From assembly GCF_014699035.1 (NCBI RefSeq), contig NZ_JACXAA010000007.1:310001-374000 (forward strand): a stretch of 64,000 nt of DNA. Reading direction: 5' to 3'. Origin of the DNA: Spirosoma validum. GTDB lineage: Bacteria > Bacteroidota > Bacteroidia > Cytophagales > Spirosomataceae. Shown here one piece after another: positions 36,001 to 44,245 of this stretch. Position numbers and translations under genes: made by a program. The notes under the pieces were generated by a model. It saw nothing but the letters and a program-made list of their open reading frames with translations, had not been told where the DNA came from and did not search any database. Positions within the stretch are counted from its first letter, which is position 1, and the number at the start of each line of letters is the position of its first letter.

Positions 36001-36207
36001 CTTCACCGCAAACTGATTGCTCTGACGAACCAGAGTGCGACTCACTTCATACACAGCGTCCGCCTGGAGAAAGCTGTTACGTTGCTTCAAACCGGCGAAC
36101 TCAACGTAGCACAGGTTGCTCAGGCTGTTGGCTATAGTTCGCAGTCGTATTTCTCTAAGGTGTTTCAGGAGCAGTTTGGCTATCCACCCATGGCGATAAA
36201 AGTGTAA
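33094..36207 (+). CDS. Hybrid two-component system sensor/regulator (HTCS)
   Basis: About 1037 residues from ATG 33094, which starts a signal peptide (SLLYVMFMASCLQAQ). The periplasmic part has Reg_prop beta-propeller blades (NLWFATNEGVVRFDG, NIWFTTNDGVYAYHP) and a Y_Y_Y domain (about 335-430). A transmembrane helix (~450) is followed by HisKA with His513 in THELRTPL, HATPase (GIGIPADQLP, GTGIGLALV), a receiver with D837 in IISDVMMPELDG, and a C-terminal AraC helix-turn-helix. HTCSs usually sense glycans. The sensor part is about half the usual size, apparently a single propeller. It is divergent from the two surface-protein genes, which are candidate targets. Confidence 0.93.
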   Translation: MRSGLVSLLYVMFMASCLQAQQVMPRFVRRITPPATINFNTVGVTQDARGNLWFATNEGVVRFDGRQFRVYHDPVLGQGDDYFHVIPSPDGRIWCKLGRGSVLSYVDPHLDRIVRVPDSSRLVRDYLSQWRSNYVFADADAKLWIGLRRRGLVRFDPRTYAVEKVFDKEGEAVRWITQDRQGNIWFTTNDGVYAYHPNSGLLKHYRDELGAPDRRPNNETFALGIHARQDGTVLVGLTNEVDVIHPVTGQITHLALIPTKSYPDQAVHDFYDDPQGNTYFSTYTACYRYTRWGELQQLEFSGIRHPVKCVFPDRNNRLWVSTNEALFEYDLSHIRPVPALNLVDVLINGTQLNVPTDEQQLVRDSLGLPTLTVREGDLITLHVSPYVENITRAFRLRLDGYDRRWNVVEDATNTVAYELPAGSYTLLLNQFNNPAGWEKNPSRLSVVVRPLFWKTGWFRGVVLTIVVSAAIVLLRGWSRRRKLRRELVRREFEAATLRELDELKSRFFTNITHELRTPLTIILNGIDQLSHAPLDEPNQKQLQSVQRSAQQLMRLINETLDIAKLDAGKLDRREHVGEPVDFVQQVVAQFTDLATQRQIDLRWKGDVPADTSVNDEASQRLYGFDDDKLEKITYNLLSNALKFTPAHGQVIVDTRISSDHNLLLRVTDTGIGIPADQLPRIFERFHQIDSSLTRAYSGTGIGLALVKELTDWLGGTVHVESTVGEGSTFTVSVPLTPHTTVARVESIHPLPEPVRQSTERVGTALIVKSLIQANGRPISKPSREKNQPLLLLVEDNEELRSYLSSHLATSYRVMTAENGRLGLEQALADIPDLIISDVMMPELDGYELVERLKADDRTSHIPIVLLTAKSSYESRMKGLGAGADDYMGKPFSVEELNLRISNVLRTRQNWQRRLTTGQAPHDSRPPSDLRLDKEERFLARLRSLILDHLTDEAVDVDWLTTQAGMSRTQLHRKLIALTNQSATHFIHSVRLEKAVTLLQTGELNVAQVAQAVGYSSQSYFSKVFQEQFGYPPMAIKV

Positions 36208-36353
36208 CCAGCCGACAGCCGTACCGGAATGGGTGCTGTTCAACCGCTACGGCGATTATAATTTAATAACCTTTTTTGACTTTTAGTAACCCATTTTACG
36301 TTTACTTCACGTTTAGTTAATGCGCGCAAGTAGTCGCCCATTTAGATGACCAA

Positions 36354-37025
36354 ATGATGAGAGGGAGCAAACTGGATTTATGTCTGAGCATGGGTTATTT
36401 TCGAATGCAGCAAGACATTTTTACGTGCCAATTTGTCCCTTTTGAGAATAGGCTTTGTCCTGTATACTGGTTACGTATTGCCCTCAACGACGTTGCATAC
36501 GGCCCCAAGCAGCTCAGGTTGTTACGGAGCAATGAAAAATTCTCGGTATCGGTAACGCCGTTTGCCCTTTCGGATGAGCTGGAAACTCTTTACGCCCAGT
36601 ATAAAGATTCTATCAACTTCGAAGCACCCGAATCGGTCGAAGCCTGCCTACTGGAGAGCAGTTCGACGTACAATGCCTTTGATACGTATGTTGTTGAAGT
36701 GCGGGATGCGAATCGCCTGATTGCTGCCGGCGTCTTTGACAATGGGCTACAAAGCATTGCAGGCATCATGAATTTTTACCATCCCGACTATCGGAAGTAT
36801 AGCTTAGGAAAATACCTGATGCTACAGAAAATTAACTACGCCCGACGTCAGCGAAAAGTGTACTATTATCCGGGCTATATTGCCTACAATTACTCAAAGT
36901 TCGACTACAAAACATTCCCCTGTGAAGCCGCTACCGAATTGCTACACGTAACCAGCGGCCTATGGATTCCGTTTACGTGGGATACACTAAAGATCCTTTC
37001 GGTCAACAACATAAGTGAGTATTAA
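36354..37025 (+). CDS. Arginyl/leucyl-tRNA-protein transferase-like protein (ATE/Bpt C-domain)
   Basis: This 223-residue protein's C-terminal half resembles the GNAT-like fold of ATE/Bpt transferases: AGIMNFYHPDYRKYSLGKYL, then YYYPGYIAYNYSKFDYK, matching the family pattern FYDPDxxxxSLGxY...YxGYxxxxxxxMxYK. Such enzymes add an amino acid to protein N-termini for degradation. The N-terminal Cys cluster of classical ATE is not obvious, so the activity is uncertain. Met13 or Met18 are alternative starts. It is convergent with the quinone oxidoreductase gene. Confidence 0.6.
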   Translation: MMRGSKLDLCLSMGYFRMQQDIFTCQFVPFENRLCPVYWLRIALNDVAYGPKQLRLLRSNEKFSVSVTPFALSDELETLYAQYKDSINFEAPESVEACLLESSSTYNAFDTYVVEVRDANRLIAAGVFDNGLQSIAGIMNFYHPDYRKYSLGKYLMLQKINYARRQRKVYYYPGYIAYNYSKFDYKTFPCEAATELLHVTSGLWIPFTWDTLKILSVNNISEY

Positions 37026-37035
37026 ATGGCCTGAG

Positions 37036-38019
37036 TTATTCGTTTGACAAAACCACAACCGCTTTGCCAATAACCCGGCGCTCCATCATATTCGTAAGCG
37101 CCTGTGGGGCTTCAGCCAGTGAGTATTGCTTCGAAATATAAGGGGCTAGTTTACCCTGCAGGACCCAGTCAGCAAGCTGTTGCATGTTTTGGCGGCTCAG
37201 GGCAGCTTCTTTCTGGGTGAACATTCCCCAGAACACCCCCACCAGCGAACTGCCTTTCAATAGAGCCAGATTAAGCGGAATTTTCGGAATCTCGCCCCCG
37301 GCAAACCCCACTACCAGATACCGACCCCGCCAGGCCAGCGACCGGATTGCGGGTTCTGCCCATCGATCTCCGACGGGATCGTAAACAACATCGACGCCGC
37401 TTCCCTGCGTGATTTCTTTGATCCGTTCGCGTAGATCATCGGTCGTATAATTGATCAGATACGTAGCGCCTTTTTTCTGGCAAACCGCCAGTTTCTCGTC
37501 GGTCGATGCAGCCGCGATAACCGTAGCGCCCATCAATTTGCCCAACTCAACGGCAGCCAGACCAACTCCTCCGGCCGCTCCCAGAACCAATAAGGTTTCG
37601 CCCGGCATAAGCTGAGCGCGGTCCTTCAGGGCGTGATACGACGTACCAAATGCATACAGCGTAGAGGCTCCGGTTACGAAATCCATACCGTCGGGAATCG
37701 GAATCGTTGCGCGGGCGTCGGCGATACGTTCCTCAGCCAGGCCCCCGTGGGTGCCATACGTAAAAACGCGGTCGCCGGGTTTGACGTGCGATACGTTCTC
37801 GCCTACTGCTTTCACAACGCCCGACGCTTCGCTCCCCGGCGAAAACGGCAGCGGAGGTTTAAACTGATACATATTCCGGATCGTAAGCGTATCCGGAAAA
37901 TTCAGACTGCACGCTTTCACCTGAATCAGTACCTCACCAGGACCGGGTGTCGGCGACGGTACGTCTTCGAGGGTAAGCGTATCCGGTAACCCATAGGCAT
38001 GGCAAAGAATCGCTTTCAT
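37036..38019 (-). CDS. Zinc-independent NADPH:quinone oxidoreductase (MDR family)
   Basis: This 327-residue protein has a GroES-like N-terminal domain (PGPGEVLIQVKACSLNFPD) and a Rossmann domain with LVLGAAGGVGLAAVELGK (the AAGGVG nucleotide loop). VDVVYDPVGD and GRYLVVGFAGGEIPKIPLNL fit the quinone oxidoreductase branch. The zinc ligands of alcohol dehydrogenases are absent. The start lies 26 bases after the stop of the upstream permease gene on the same strand, so it may be co-transcribed with that PadR cluster. Confidence 0.92.
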   Translation of the reverse strand: MKAILCHAYGLPDTLTLEDVPSPTPGPGEVLIQVKACSLNFPDTLTIRNMYQFKPPLPFSPGSEASGVVKAVGENVSHVKPGDRVFTYGTHGGLAEERIADARATIPIPDGMDFVTGASTLYAFGTSYHALKDRAQLMPGETLLVLGAAGGVGLAAVELGKLMGATVIAAASTDEKLAVCQKKGATYLINYTTDDLRERIKEITQGSGVDVVYDPVGDRWAEPAIRSLAWRGRYLVVGFAGGEIPKIPLNLALLKGSSLVGVFWGMFTQKEAALSRQNMQQLADWVLQGKLAPYISKQYSLAEAPQALTNMMERRVIGKAVVVLSNE

Positions 38020-38045
38020 AGTCGATAATTCCAGAAAAGCGCAAG

Positions 38046-40655
38046 TTACTCACTTCGCAGACTTTTCACGGGATTCATCAAAGCGGCTTTAATACTTTGA
38101 TAGCTGATTGTCAACAATGTAACGAATAGAGCCCCCGCTCCCGCAGCGGCAAAAATCCACCACGACAGTTCGGTTCGATACGGATAATTCTGGAGCCAGT
38201 CCGATAAGACGTAATAGGCAATGGGTGTAGCCAGACAAAACGCGATGACAATCAGCATCACAAACTCTTTTGAGAGCAGTTGCCATACGTTGAACACCGA
38301 CGCACCCAGCACTTTCCGAATGCCGATTTCTTTGGTCCGTTGTTCGGCCATGAACGAGGCTAGCCCGAACAGACCCAGGCAGCTAATGAGAATGGCCAGG
38401 ATAGCAAACCCACCTGCTAATCGACCGATACGTTCTTCTACCCCAAATTTTTGAGCGTACTGGTCGTCGACGAATTTGTAATCGAAGGGCGAATCGGGAC
38501 TATAGCTTTTGACTACCTGTTCTATTTTCTCCAGTGCTTCGTGGGCCGATAGCTGCGGAGCCAAACGCAGGTTAATGGTATTGACATTCCCATAGTTGAT
38601 GGCAAAAAAAGCCGGATTGACTGGCTTGAACGGATCTTCTTTCACCATGTCTTTGATGACGCCAATGACCTGGTACTCACGACTTGGTGAACCCCGCCGA
38701 ACCATTTCACCGATTGGGTTTTTGAATCCCATCAGCCTGACAGCCGCTTCGTTCAGGATGACCGAAGCCGTGTCGGTTGAATAAGTTCTGGAAAAATCCC
38801 GTCCTTCTTTAAGCTGCCAGCCCACCGTTTTTCCGTAATCATGCGATACGTAATTGGTCATCACCAGCGGCTTGGAGCCCGATTTTTTGCCTTTCCACGA
38901 AATATCCGTCGTGCCGCCGTATTGTACCGTTACCGAATTCGACGATTCCGACATCCCGGAGACGGCTCCAGTCCGGAGCAGATCATTTCGCAGGGCATCG
39001 TAGTGTCCAGCCAGCTCTGGGGTCATTATTCCGATTTCAACCAACCCACTGCGACTATAACCCACCGGACGATCTTTGGCGTGTTCGACCTGCCGGAAAA
39101 CGATGATGGTGCCGATGATGAGCGTTACCGAAACCGTAAATTGAAAACCGACCAGTACCCGACGGGGAATCGTAGCCGATCGACTGGTTCGCCTAATGCC
39201 CTTGAGTACTTTGATGGGCTGGAACGAGGACAGGTACAACGCCGGATAACTACCCGCAATCAAACCGGTTAACAGACTAAAGCCAATACCGGCTATCCAG
39301 AACCAGGGATTCGACCACAAAACGATCATCTTTTTTTCGGCCACCTGATTAAAAAATGGCAGCGTAAGTTGTACGAATACCATCGCCAGTATAAACGCCA
39401 GCAACGCCATTAACAACGATTCACTGAAAAACTGCGCAATCAACTGGCTACGTAGCGACCCTATCGCTTTACGAATGCCCACTTCTTTAGCTCGTTTCTC
39501 GCTTCGGGCGGTACTCAAATTCATAAAATTGATGCAGGCCAGCAGCAGCACAATAACCCCAATGCTACCAAACAGCCAGACAAACGTAATGAGTCCGCCC
39601 GTATTGACACCGTCTTTAAAATCGGCAAACAAATGCCATTTGGTCATCGGGTGCAGGAAAAATTCGGGTTTATAGCCTGGTGGATTATCATGCTTCATCC
39701 GAATATCCTTGATTTTCGCCGATACCTGATCAAAATCAGCACCCGGTTTAAGTTGAGCATAAATCTGGTACGAATTAGAATCCCATTCGTTTTGGTCCAG
39801 TTTAGCTCCTGCATCGTTGGCCGCGAAGAATTGCCAGGGAATCAGAAACGTTACGTCATTGAACGTGCTGTTGGCCGGGAAATCCTTGTAGACACCCGCT
39901 ACCTTCACCGTCTGCTTATTGTCCAGTTTGATCAACTTGTTAACTGGGTTTTCGGCCCCGAACAGGACGTTGGCGAGCGATGCCGACAACAGGATCGCAT
40001 TCATGTCGTTAGCGCCAAACGGTGCACCGGCCACGACATTCAATGACACCATGCTAATAAAATCAGGCTCGACGTAATTGCCGGTTTTCAGCAGTTTTCG
40101 TTCGCCAGTTGCCAGAATGACACTGCGCGTTACGGAAAGACCAACCGACTCGAAATCAGGGTATTTGCTACGCAACTCCTGGGCCAGCGGAATAGGCATC
40201 ACATCGTAGGAGGCTTTTTCTACATCGAATTTCACAAACTGCCAGAGCTTAGCCAGCCGATTATATTGTTTAAACTGCCTGTCGAACGACAGCTCATCAT
40301 AAAGCCAGAGTCCAATCAGCATCGCCACGGTCATGCCCGATGCGAGGCCAAAAATGTTGATGAACGAATACACCCGGTTCTTGGCCAGATTCCGAAAAGC
40401 AACTTTCAGGTAATTACGTAACATGGTTGTCATTGCCGGTTTGGGATAGGTTTTGGTATCTTCTCGTTTGATCAGGGAAGGACGTAATACACTCACGACA
40501 TCCCGCACGTAGCGCCAGCGAGCTTTGCGTAACCCTACTTGCCGGATACGCTGCTGAAATAGTTCATCCAGGTCGCCTTCCAGTTCCTCTACCCGATGCG
40601 GAGCCAGGAACCAGTGTAGCAGACGAGTTGCGAAGCGGGGTGGGTGACGTAGCAT
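38046..40655 (-). CDS. Large MacB-type orphan ABC permease (cluster A, second)
   Basis: About 869 residues from ATG 40655 (MLRHPPRFATRLL); the longer reading frame would start inside the intercistronic hairpin. An N-terminal prefix domain (LHWFLAPHRVEELEGDLDEL, then ARWRYVRDVVSVLRPSL) is followed by two copies of the MacB-core plus FtsX unit. These are marked by EKRAKEVGIRKAIGS and EQRTKEIGIRKVLGA. This is the duplicated orphan permease type, which has no fused ATPase. It is closely related to the preceding permease, suggesting tandem duplication. The substrate is unknown. Confidence 0.9.
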   Translation of the reverse strand: MLRHPPRFATRLLHWFLAPHRVEELEGDLDELFQQRIRQVGLRKARWRYVRDVVSVLRPSLIKREDTKTYPKPAMTTMLRNYLKVAFRNLAKNRVYSFINIFGLASGMTVAMLIGLWLYDELSFDRQFKQYNRLAKLWQFVKFDVEKASYDVMPIPLAQELRSKYPDFESVGLSVTRSVILATGERKLLKTGNYVEPDFISMVSLNVVAGAPFGANDMNAILLSASLANVLFGAENPVNKLIKLDNKQTVKVAGVYKDFPANSTFNDVTFLIPWQFFAANDAGAKLDQNEWDSNSYQIYAQLKPGADFDQVSAKIKDIRMKHDNPPGYKPEFFLHPMTKWHLFADFKDGVNTGGLITFVWLFGSIGVIVLLLACINFMNLSTARSEKRAKEVGIRKAIGSLRSQLIAQFFSESLLMALLAFILAMVFVQLTLPFFNQVAEKKMIVLWSNPWFWIAGIGFSLLTGLIAGSYPALYLSSFQPIKVLKGIRRTSRSATIPRRVLVGFQFTVSVTLIIGTIIVFRQVEHAKDRPVGYSRSGLVEIGIMTPELAGHYDALRNDLLRTGAVSGMSESSNSVTVQYGGTTDISWKGKKSGSKPLVMTNYVSHDYGKTVGWQLKEGRDFSRTYSTDTASVILNEAAVRLMGFKNPIGEMVRRGSPSREYQVIGVIKDMVKEDPFKPVNPAFFAINYGNVNTINLRLAPQLSAHEALEKIEQVVKSYSPDSPFDYKFVDDQYAQKFGVEERIGRLAGGFAILAILISCLGLFGLASFMAEQRTKEIGIRKVLGASVFNVWQLLSKEFVMLIVIAFCLATPIAYYVLSDWLQNYPYRTELSWWIFAAAGAGALFVTLLTISYQSIKAALMNPVKSLRSE

Positions 40656-40747
40656 AGGGGTAAGGGCTTTGGGCAGAGGGCGAAGGGCTTGGGGCAGAAG
40701 GTTATCAGCATTCACTATACCCTTTGCCCTTACCCCTGCGCCCTCTG
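40656..40747. repeat. Intercistronic imperfect hairpin
   Basis: GGGGTAAGGGCTTTGGGCAG with further GAAGGGCTTGGGG on the left can pair with CCCTTTGCCCTTACCCCTGC on the right. It fills the gap between the two permease genes of cluster A. Confidence 0.7.
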
Positions 40748-43411
40748 CTATTCAGAACGTAGTGACTTTACCGGATTAACTAAAGCGGCTTTTACCGCCT
40801 GGAAACTGACCGTTAACAACGTAATAACCAGCGCACCAACACCCGATACGGCAAAAATCCACCACGACAGTTCCGTGCGATACTCGTATTGCTGGAGCCA
40901 GTTGTGCAGAACGTAATAGGCAATGAGCCCAGCGAGACCAAAGGCGATAATGACCAAAAAGACGAAGTCTTTGGAAAGCAGAAGCCACAGGTTTACCACC
41001 GATGCACCCAGCACTTTCCGAACCCCAATTTCTTTCGTACGTTGCTCAGCCATAAATGAGGCCAGGCCAAACAGACCCAGGCAACTGATGAAAATGGCCA
41101 GACCAGCAAAGAGGCTGGCGAGTAGCCCGATACGTTCTTCGCTGCGAAACTTCTGGTCGTACTGTTCATCGACAAACGTGTAGTTAAACGGGACTTCGGG
41201 CAGGTGTTCCTTCAATACGTCATCAATAGTAGCCAGAGCCGCCTGTAGATTTCGCGCGGGGTTGAGCCGTATGGTCAGGAATTTACCAGGCCGCGGACCG
41301 ATAAAAAAGACAGAAGGCTTTGCTGGCTCATAAGGCGAATCCATCACCACATCCTGAATCACGCCAATAACGTGAAAACGGGCATCAAATCCATTGCCTT
41401 GCCAGGTGATGGGTTGACCAAGTACATCCCGAAGGCCCATAAACGCTACCGCCGATTCGTTCAGAACCACACCCAGTGAGTCGGAGGCCAGTTGCCGGGA
41501 GAAATCGTGCCCCTGTTTAAACTGCCAGCCGACGGTTTTCCCGAATTCATGCGATATGCCAATCGTGGCAAAATTGACCTGTAACGTCGGCGGTTTACCC
41601 GCCCAGTTGAAACCGCCATTGGTCGACTGAACCTCGGTCAGCGGACTGGCCGATTCACCCACTTCGAGTACAGCACCCGACTTGATCAACTCGTTCCGAA
41701 CCGTCTCCCGATGCAGTTCGTAATGCGGTACGTTTATCAGCAGCGAAATCAATCCGGCCCGATTATAGCCAATGGGGCGGTTCCTGGCATATTGAATTTG
41801 CTGATAAACGACCAACGTACCGATAATGAGCGCTATCGAAACCGTGAATTGAACAACGACCAGTACCCGACGGGGCGTAGCAATACGATTGCCTGTATAG
41901 AAACTGCCCTTTAATACGGTAACGGGTCGGAACGACGACAGGTAAAGCGCCGGATAGCCACCAGCTATAAACCCCGTCAATAAAACAAAACCCAGCCCCA
42001 CACCCCAGAACATCGGACTAGTAAAGGGGAGAGCTATACGTTTGTCGGCCACCTGATTGAAGAACGGTACCGCCAGATACACCAGCCCGATAGACACGGC
42101 ATACGCGAGCGCAACGACCAGTAGTGATTCGCCAAAAAACTGAACAATCAACTCCTGTCGCCGGGAGCCAATGGCTTTGCGGATACCCACTTCTTTGGCC
42201 CGGTTGACCGAGCGGGCGGTACTCAGGTTCATGAAGTTGATACAGGCCAAAAACAGGACGAACACCCCGATAATACCAAATAGCCAGACAAACTGAATCC
42301 GACCGCCTTCATTGACGCCGTTTTTCCAGTCTGAGTACAAATGCCAGCGAGACATGGGATATAGCACCACTTCAGGTTTCTGAGCAGGGTCTACCTGGGC
42401 ATTGTTAACGAGCAGGTTTCTGACCGTTGCCGATACGTCGGCCATGGCAACCGACGGAGCCAGCGTTACGAAAATTTCAAACGAGGTATTGGTCCAGTCA
42501 TCCTTCGCTTCATTGATCCAGCCGGTCGAAGCGGCATACAACGCCCACGGCGCAATGAACTGAACGTCGGCAAAGCTGCTTCCGGTGGGTAGATCCTGGT
42601 AGACACCAGTGACGTTGACAGTCATGGTGTTGTCGATTGCCAGGGACTTGTTGATCGGGTTTGTCTCACCGAATAAGGTTTTGGCCAATGATTCCGACAA
42701 CAGAATGGAAGCTGGCTTTTTCAAGCCGTCCCGACTGCCTTTCAGCATTGTTAACGACAGCATCTCGGGCGCTTCAGGAGTCATGAATTTGCCGCTTTTG
42801 GAAAATACCTGGTTCGACAGGGTGATGGTGTGCCAGCTCGTCCACCAGGCCAGGACGACATGGGTAAACAGTCCTGCCTTATCAGCCGGCCCGTGGTGAT
42901 TACCGCCGTAGGTAGCTTGCAGGGTTTGCGCCAGTGGAATCGGCAGACCCGCTTTGGTGTCAATCTCTCCATTAACCGTTCGGTTTCGCATGACCTGGGC
43001 AATCCGGTCGTAGTTCTGAAAAGACTTGTTGACCGATAGTTCATCGTAAAGCCAAAGCCCAATCAGCATCGCCACAGCCATCCCGACGGCCAGTCCACCA
43101 ATGTTAATAGCGGAATACCCCCTGTGTCTAGTAAGGTTTCGGAAGGCAATTTTGAGATAATTCTGAAACATATCGGTAAAGGCAGGATTTGAATAGTCAC
43201 GTTGTATAGTTTGTCTTTTCATTAGGGAAGGTCGTAATACACTCACTACGTCCCGAACGTAGCGCCAGCGGGCCTGTCGAAGACCCATCTGTCTGACGCG
43301 TTGCTGAAACAGCTCATCCAGATCGCCCGCTAGTTCTTCAACCCGATGAGGAGCACAGAATAGATGCAACAGGTATGTTGCCCATTGAGGTGGTTTGGCT
43401 TGCCGTTTCAT
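40748..43411 (-). CDS. Large MacB-type orphan ABC permease (cluster A, first)
   Basis: About 887 residues from ATG 43411 (MKRQAKPPQW). This start overlaps the PadR stop as ATGA (43408-43411), which decides it over the longer frame. The prefix domain LFCAPHRVEELAGDLDEL is followed by two MacB-core/FtsX units with VNRAKEVGIRKAIGS and EQRTKEIGVRKVLGA motifs and a total of eight predicted membrane helices. No ATPase gene is nearby. Coupling to PadR implies tight joint expression. Confidence 0.9.
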   Translation of the reverse strand: MKRQAKPPQWATYLLHLFCAPHRVEELAGDLDELFQQRVRQMGLRQARWRYVRDVVSVLRPSLMKRQTIQRDYSNPAFTDMFQNYLKIAFRNLTRHRGYSAINIGGLAVGMAVAMLIGLWLYDELSVNKSFQNYDRIAQVMRNRTVNGEIDTKAGLPIPLAQTLQATYGGNHHGPADKAGLFTHVVLAWWTSWHTITLSNQVFSKSGKFMTPEAPEMLSLTMLKGSRDGLKKPASILLSESLAKTLFGETNPINKSLAIDNTMTVNVTGVYQDLPTGSSFADVQFIAPWALYAASTGWINEAKDDWTNTSFEIFVTLAPSVAMADVSATVRNLLVNNAQVDPAQKPEVVLYPMSRWHLYSDWKNGVNEGGRIQFVWLFGIIGVFVLFLACINFMNLSTARSVNRAKEVGIRKAIGSRRQELIVQFFGESLLVVALAYAVSIGLVYLAVPFFNQVADKRIALPFTSPMFWGVGLGFVLLTGFIAGGYPALYLSSFRPVTVLKGSFYTGNRIATPRRVLVVVQFTVSIALIIGTLVVYQQIQYARNRPIGYNRAGLISLLINVPHYELHRETVRNELIKSGAVLEVGESASPLTEVQSTNGGFNWAGKPPTLQVNFATIGISHEFGKTVGWQFKQGHDFSRQLASDSLGVVLNESAVAFMGLRDVLGQPITWQGNGFDARFHVIGVIQDVVMDSPYEPAKPSVFFIGPRPGKFLTIRLNPARNLQAALATIDDVLKEHLPEVPFNYTFVDEQYDQKFRSEERIGLLASLFAGLAIFISCLGLFGLASFMAEQRTKEIGVRKVLGASVVNLWLLLSKDFVFLVIIAFGLAGLIAYYVLHNWLQQYEYRTELSWWIFAVSGVGALVITLLTVSFQAVKAALVNPVKSLRSE

Positions 43412-43734
43412 GTCCAGGCCGTGTTTGGAATGGCTCCCCACATCTGATTGCGCAATTGGCGAATTTCTTCCAATGCCCGGCGACCATAGGCAGTTACGGT
43501 ATAAAGTCGCTTCCGGCGTCCTCCTCGCTCGGCTGTCATACCACCCATCTCCGAATTAACCAGCCCTTTCTCCTGAAGTCGGTTCAGCGCCGAGTGGACT
43601 GCGCCTAGATTTACTGAGCGACCCATCTGTTGTTCAATCTCATTGACGACAGCCGCTCCATAGGCATCGCCAGTTCGAATGGCTACGGCCAGTAAAACCA
43701 CTTCTTCAAACTCACCTAAATAAGTCCCTTTCAT
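43408..43734 (-). CDS. PadR family transcriptional regulator (cluster A)
   Basis: This 108-residue winged-helix protein includes YLGEFEEVVLLAVAIRTGDA, the recognition region GRSVNLGAVHSALNRLQEKG and the wing GGRRKRLYTVTAYGRRAL. This is typical of short PadR-like regulators located before orphan permeases. It is the first gene of cluster A, translationally coupled to the permease. Tandem palindromes at 43831-43870 are candidate binding sites for it or for a sigma-54 activator. Confidence 0.93.
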   Translation of the reverse strand: MKGTYLGEFEEVVLLAVAIRTGDAYGAAVVNEIEQQMGRSVNLGAVHSALNRLQEKGLVNSEMGGMTAERGGRRKRLYTVTAYGRRALEEIRQLRNQMWGAIPNTAWT

Positions 43735-43757
43735 AAACAGCCATTACTTATGTATAT

Positions 43758-43778
43758 GTATAACAAATGCCTTGCCAA
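43758..43778 (-). promoter_or_regulatory. Candidate sigma-54-like promoter of PadR cluster A
   Basis: The minus strand reads TTGGCA-AGGCA-TTTG followed by TTATAC. The GG lies ~42 bases before the PadR ATG. It aligns with the box before the second PadR gene (50147-50167) over 21 bases with only three differences. The -12 position is GT rather than GC. Confidence 0.6.
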
Positions 43779-43830
43779 TATCGAAAATGGGCTGTACTGA
43801 TACGTAGCGGTCTATTCTGCGAAATGCCCG

Positions 43831-43870
43831 TGTCCATAAACGGACACTTTCTGTACGCTCGTGGACACGG
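43831..43870. promoter_or_regulatory. Tandem dyad operator upstream of PadR cluster A
   Basis: TGTCC-N6-GGACA (43831-43846) is followed 21 bases later by TGTAC-N6-GGACA (43852-43867). The same 40-base arrangement occurs at 50231-50270, with the half-sites conserved and most of the spacer bases changed. Spacing of two helical turns suggests cooperative binding on one DNA face. Confidence 0.7.
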
Positions 43871-43992
43871 GATAACTTATTCATAGAAGGCTGACAAACA
43901 ACGAAAAACTGAAAAACTATTGAATAATTTTTCAGGACCTAAAACAATTCGTGCCAAGTGGCGTTATATATACGTAAGTCGCTGATAGACGA

Positions 43993-44087
43993 GGATGCTG
44001 TAAAAAGCACCTGTTTTTTTACTACTAATCGTTCTATTAAGCGAATCAAAAGCCAGGTGACTTTTCGTCGTCTGGCTTTCTTTTTTT
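43993..44087 (+). terminator. Two tandem plus-strand terminators without an upstream plus-strand gene
   Basis: The first, 43993-44020, is GGATGCT...AGCACC then TG and seven T. The second, 44049-44087, is AAAGCCAG...CTGGCTTT with an inner GAC/GTC pair, then C and seven T. Flanking genes are both on the minus strand. The second may also work weakly in the minus direction for the cluster B transcript. The remaining 43735-44245 gap holds the PadR promoter elements; nothing else was recognised. Confidence 0.65.
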
Positions 44088-44245
44088 AGCGTTAGTGCAG
44101 GGAAACGTAATGTGCTGCTTAGTGTAGGGTAAATGGTTGTTAGCTGGTCAATCGTCCTAAAACGTTCAGGATATCTCCTGGCTGGACGTTTACAATTTAT
44201 ATCAATCTGGGTAGCCCTATTTCTGGTTGACGTACCTATCCTACA

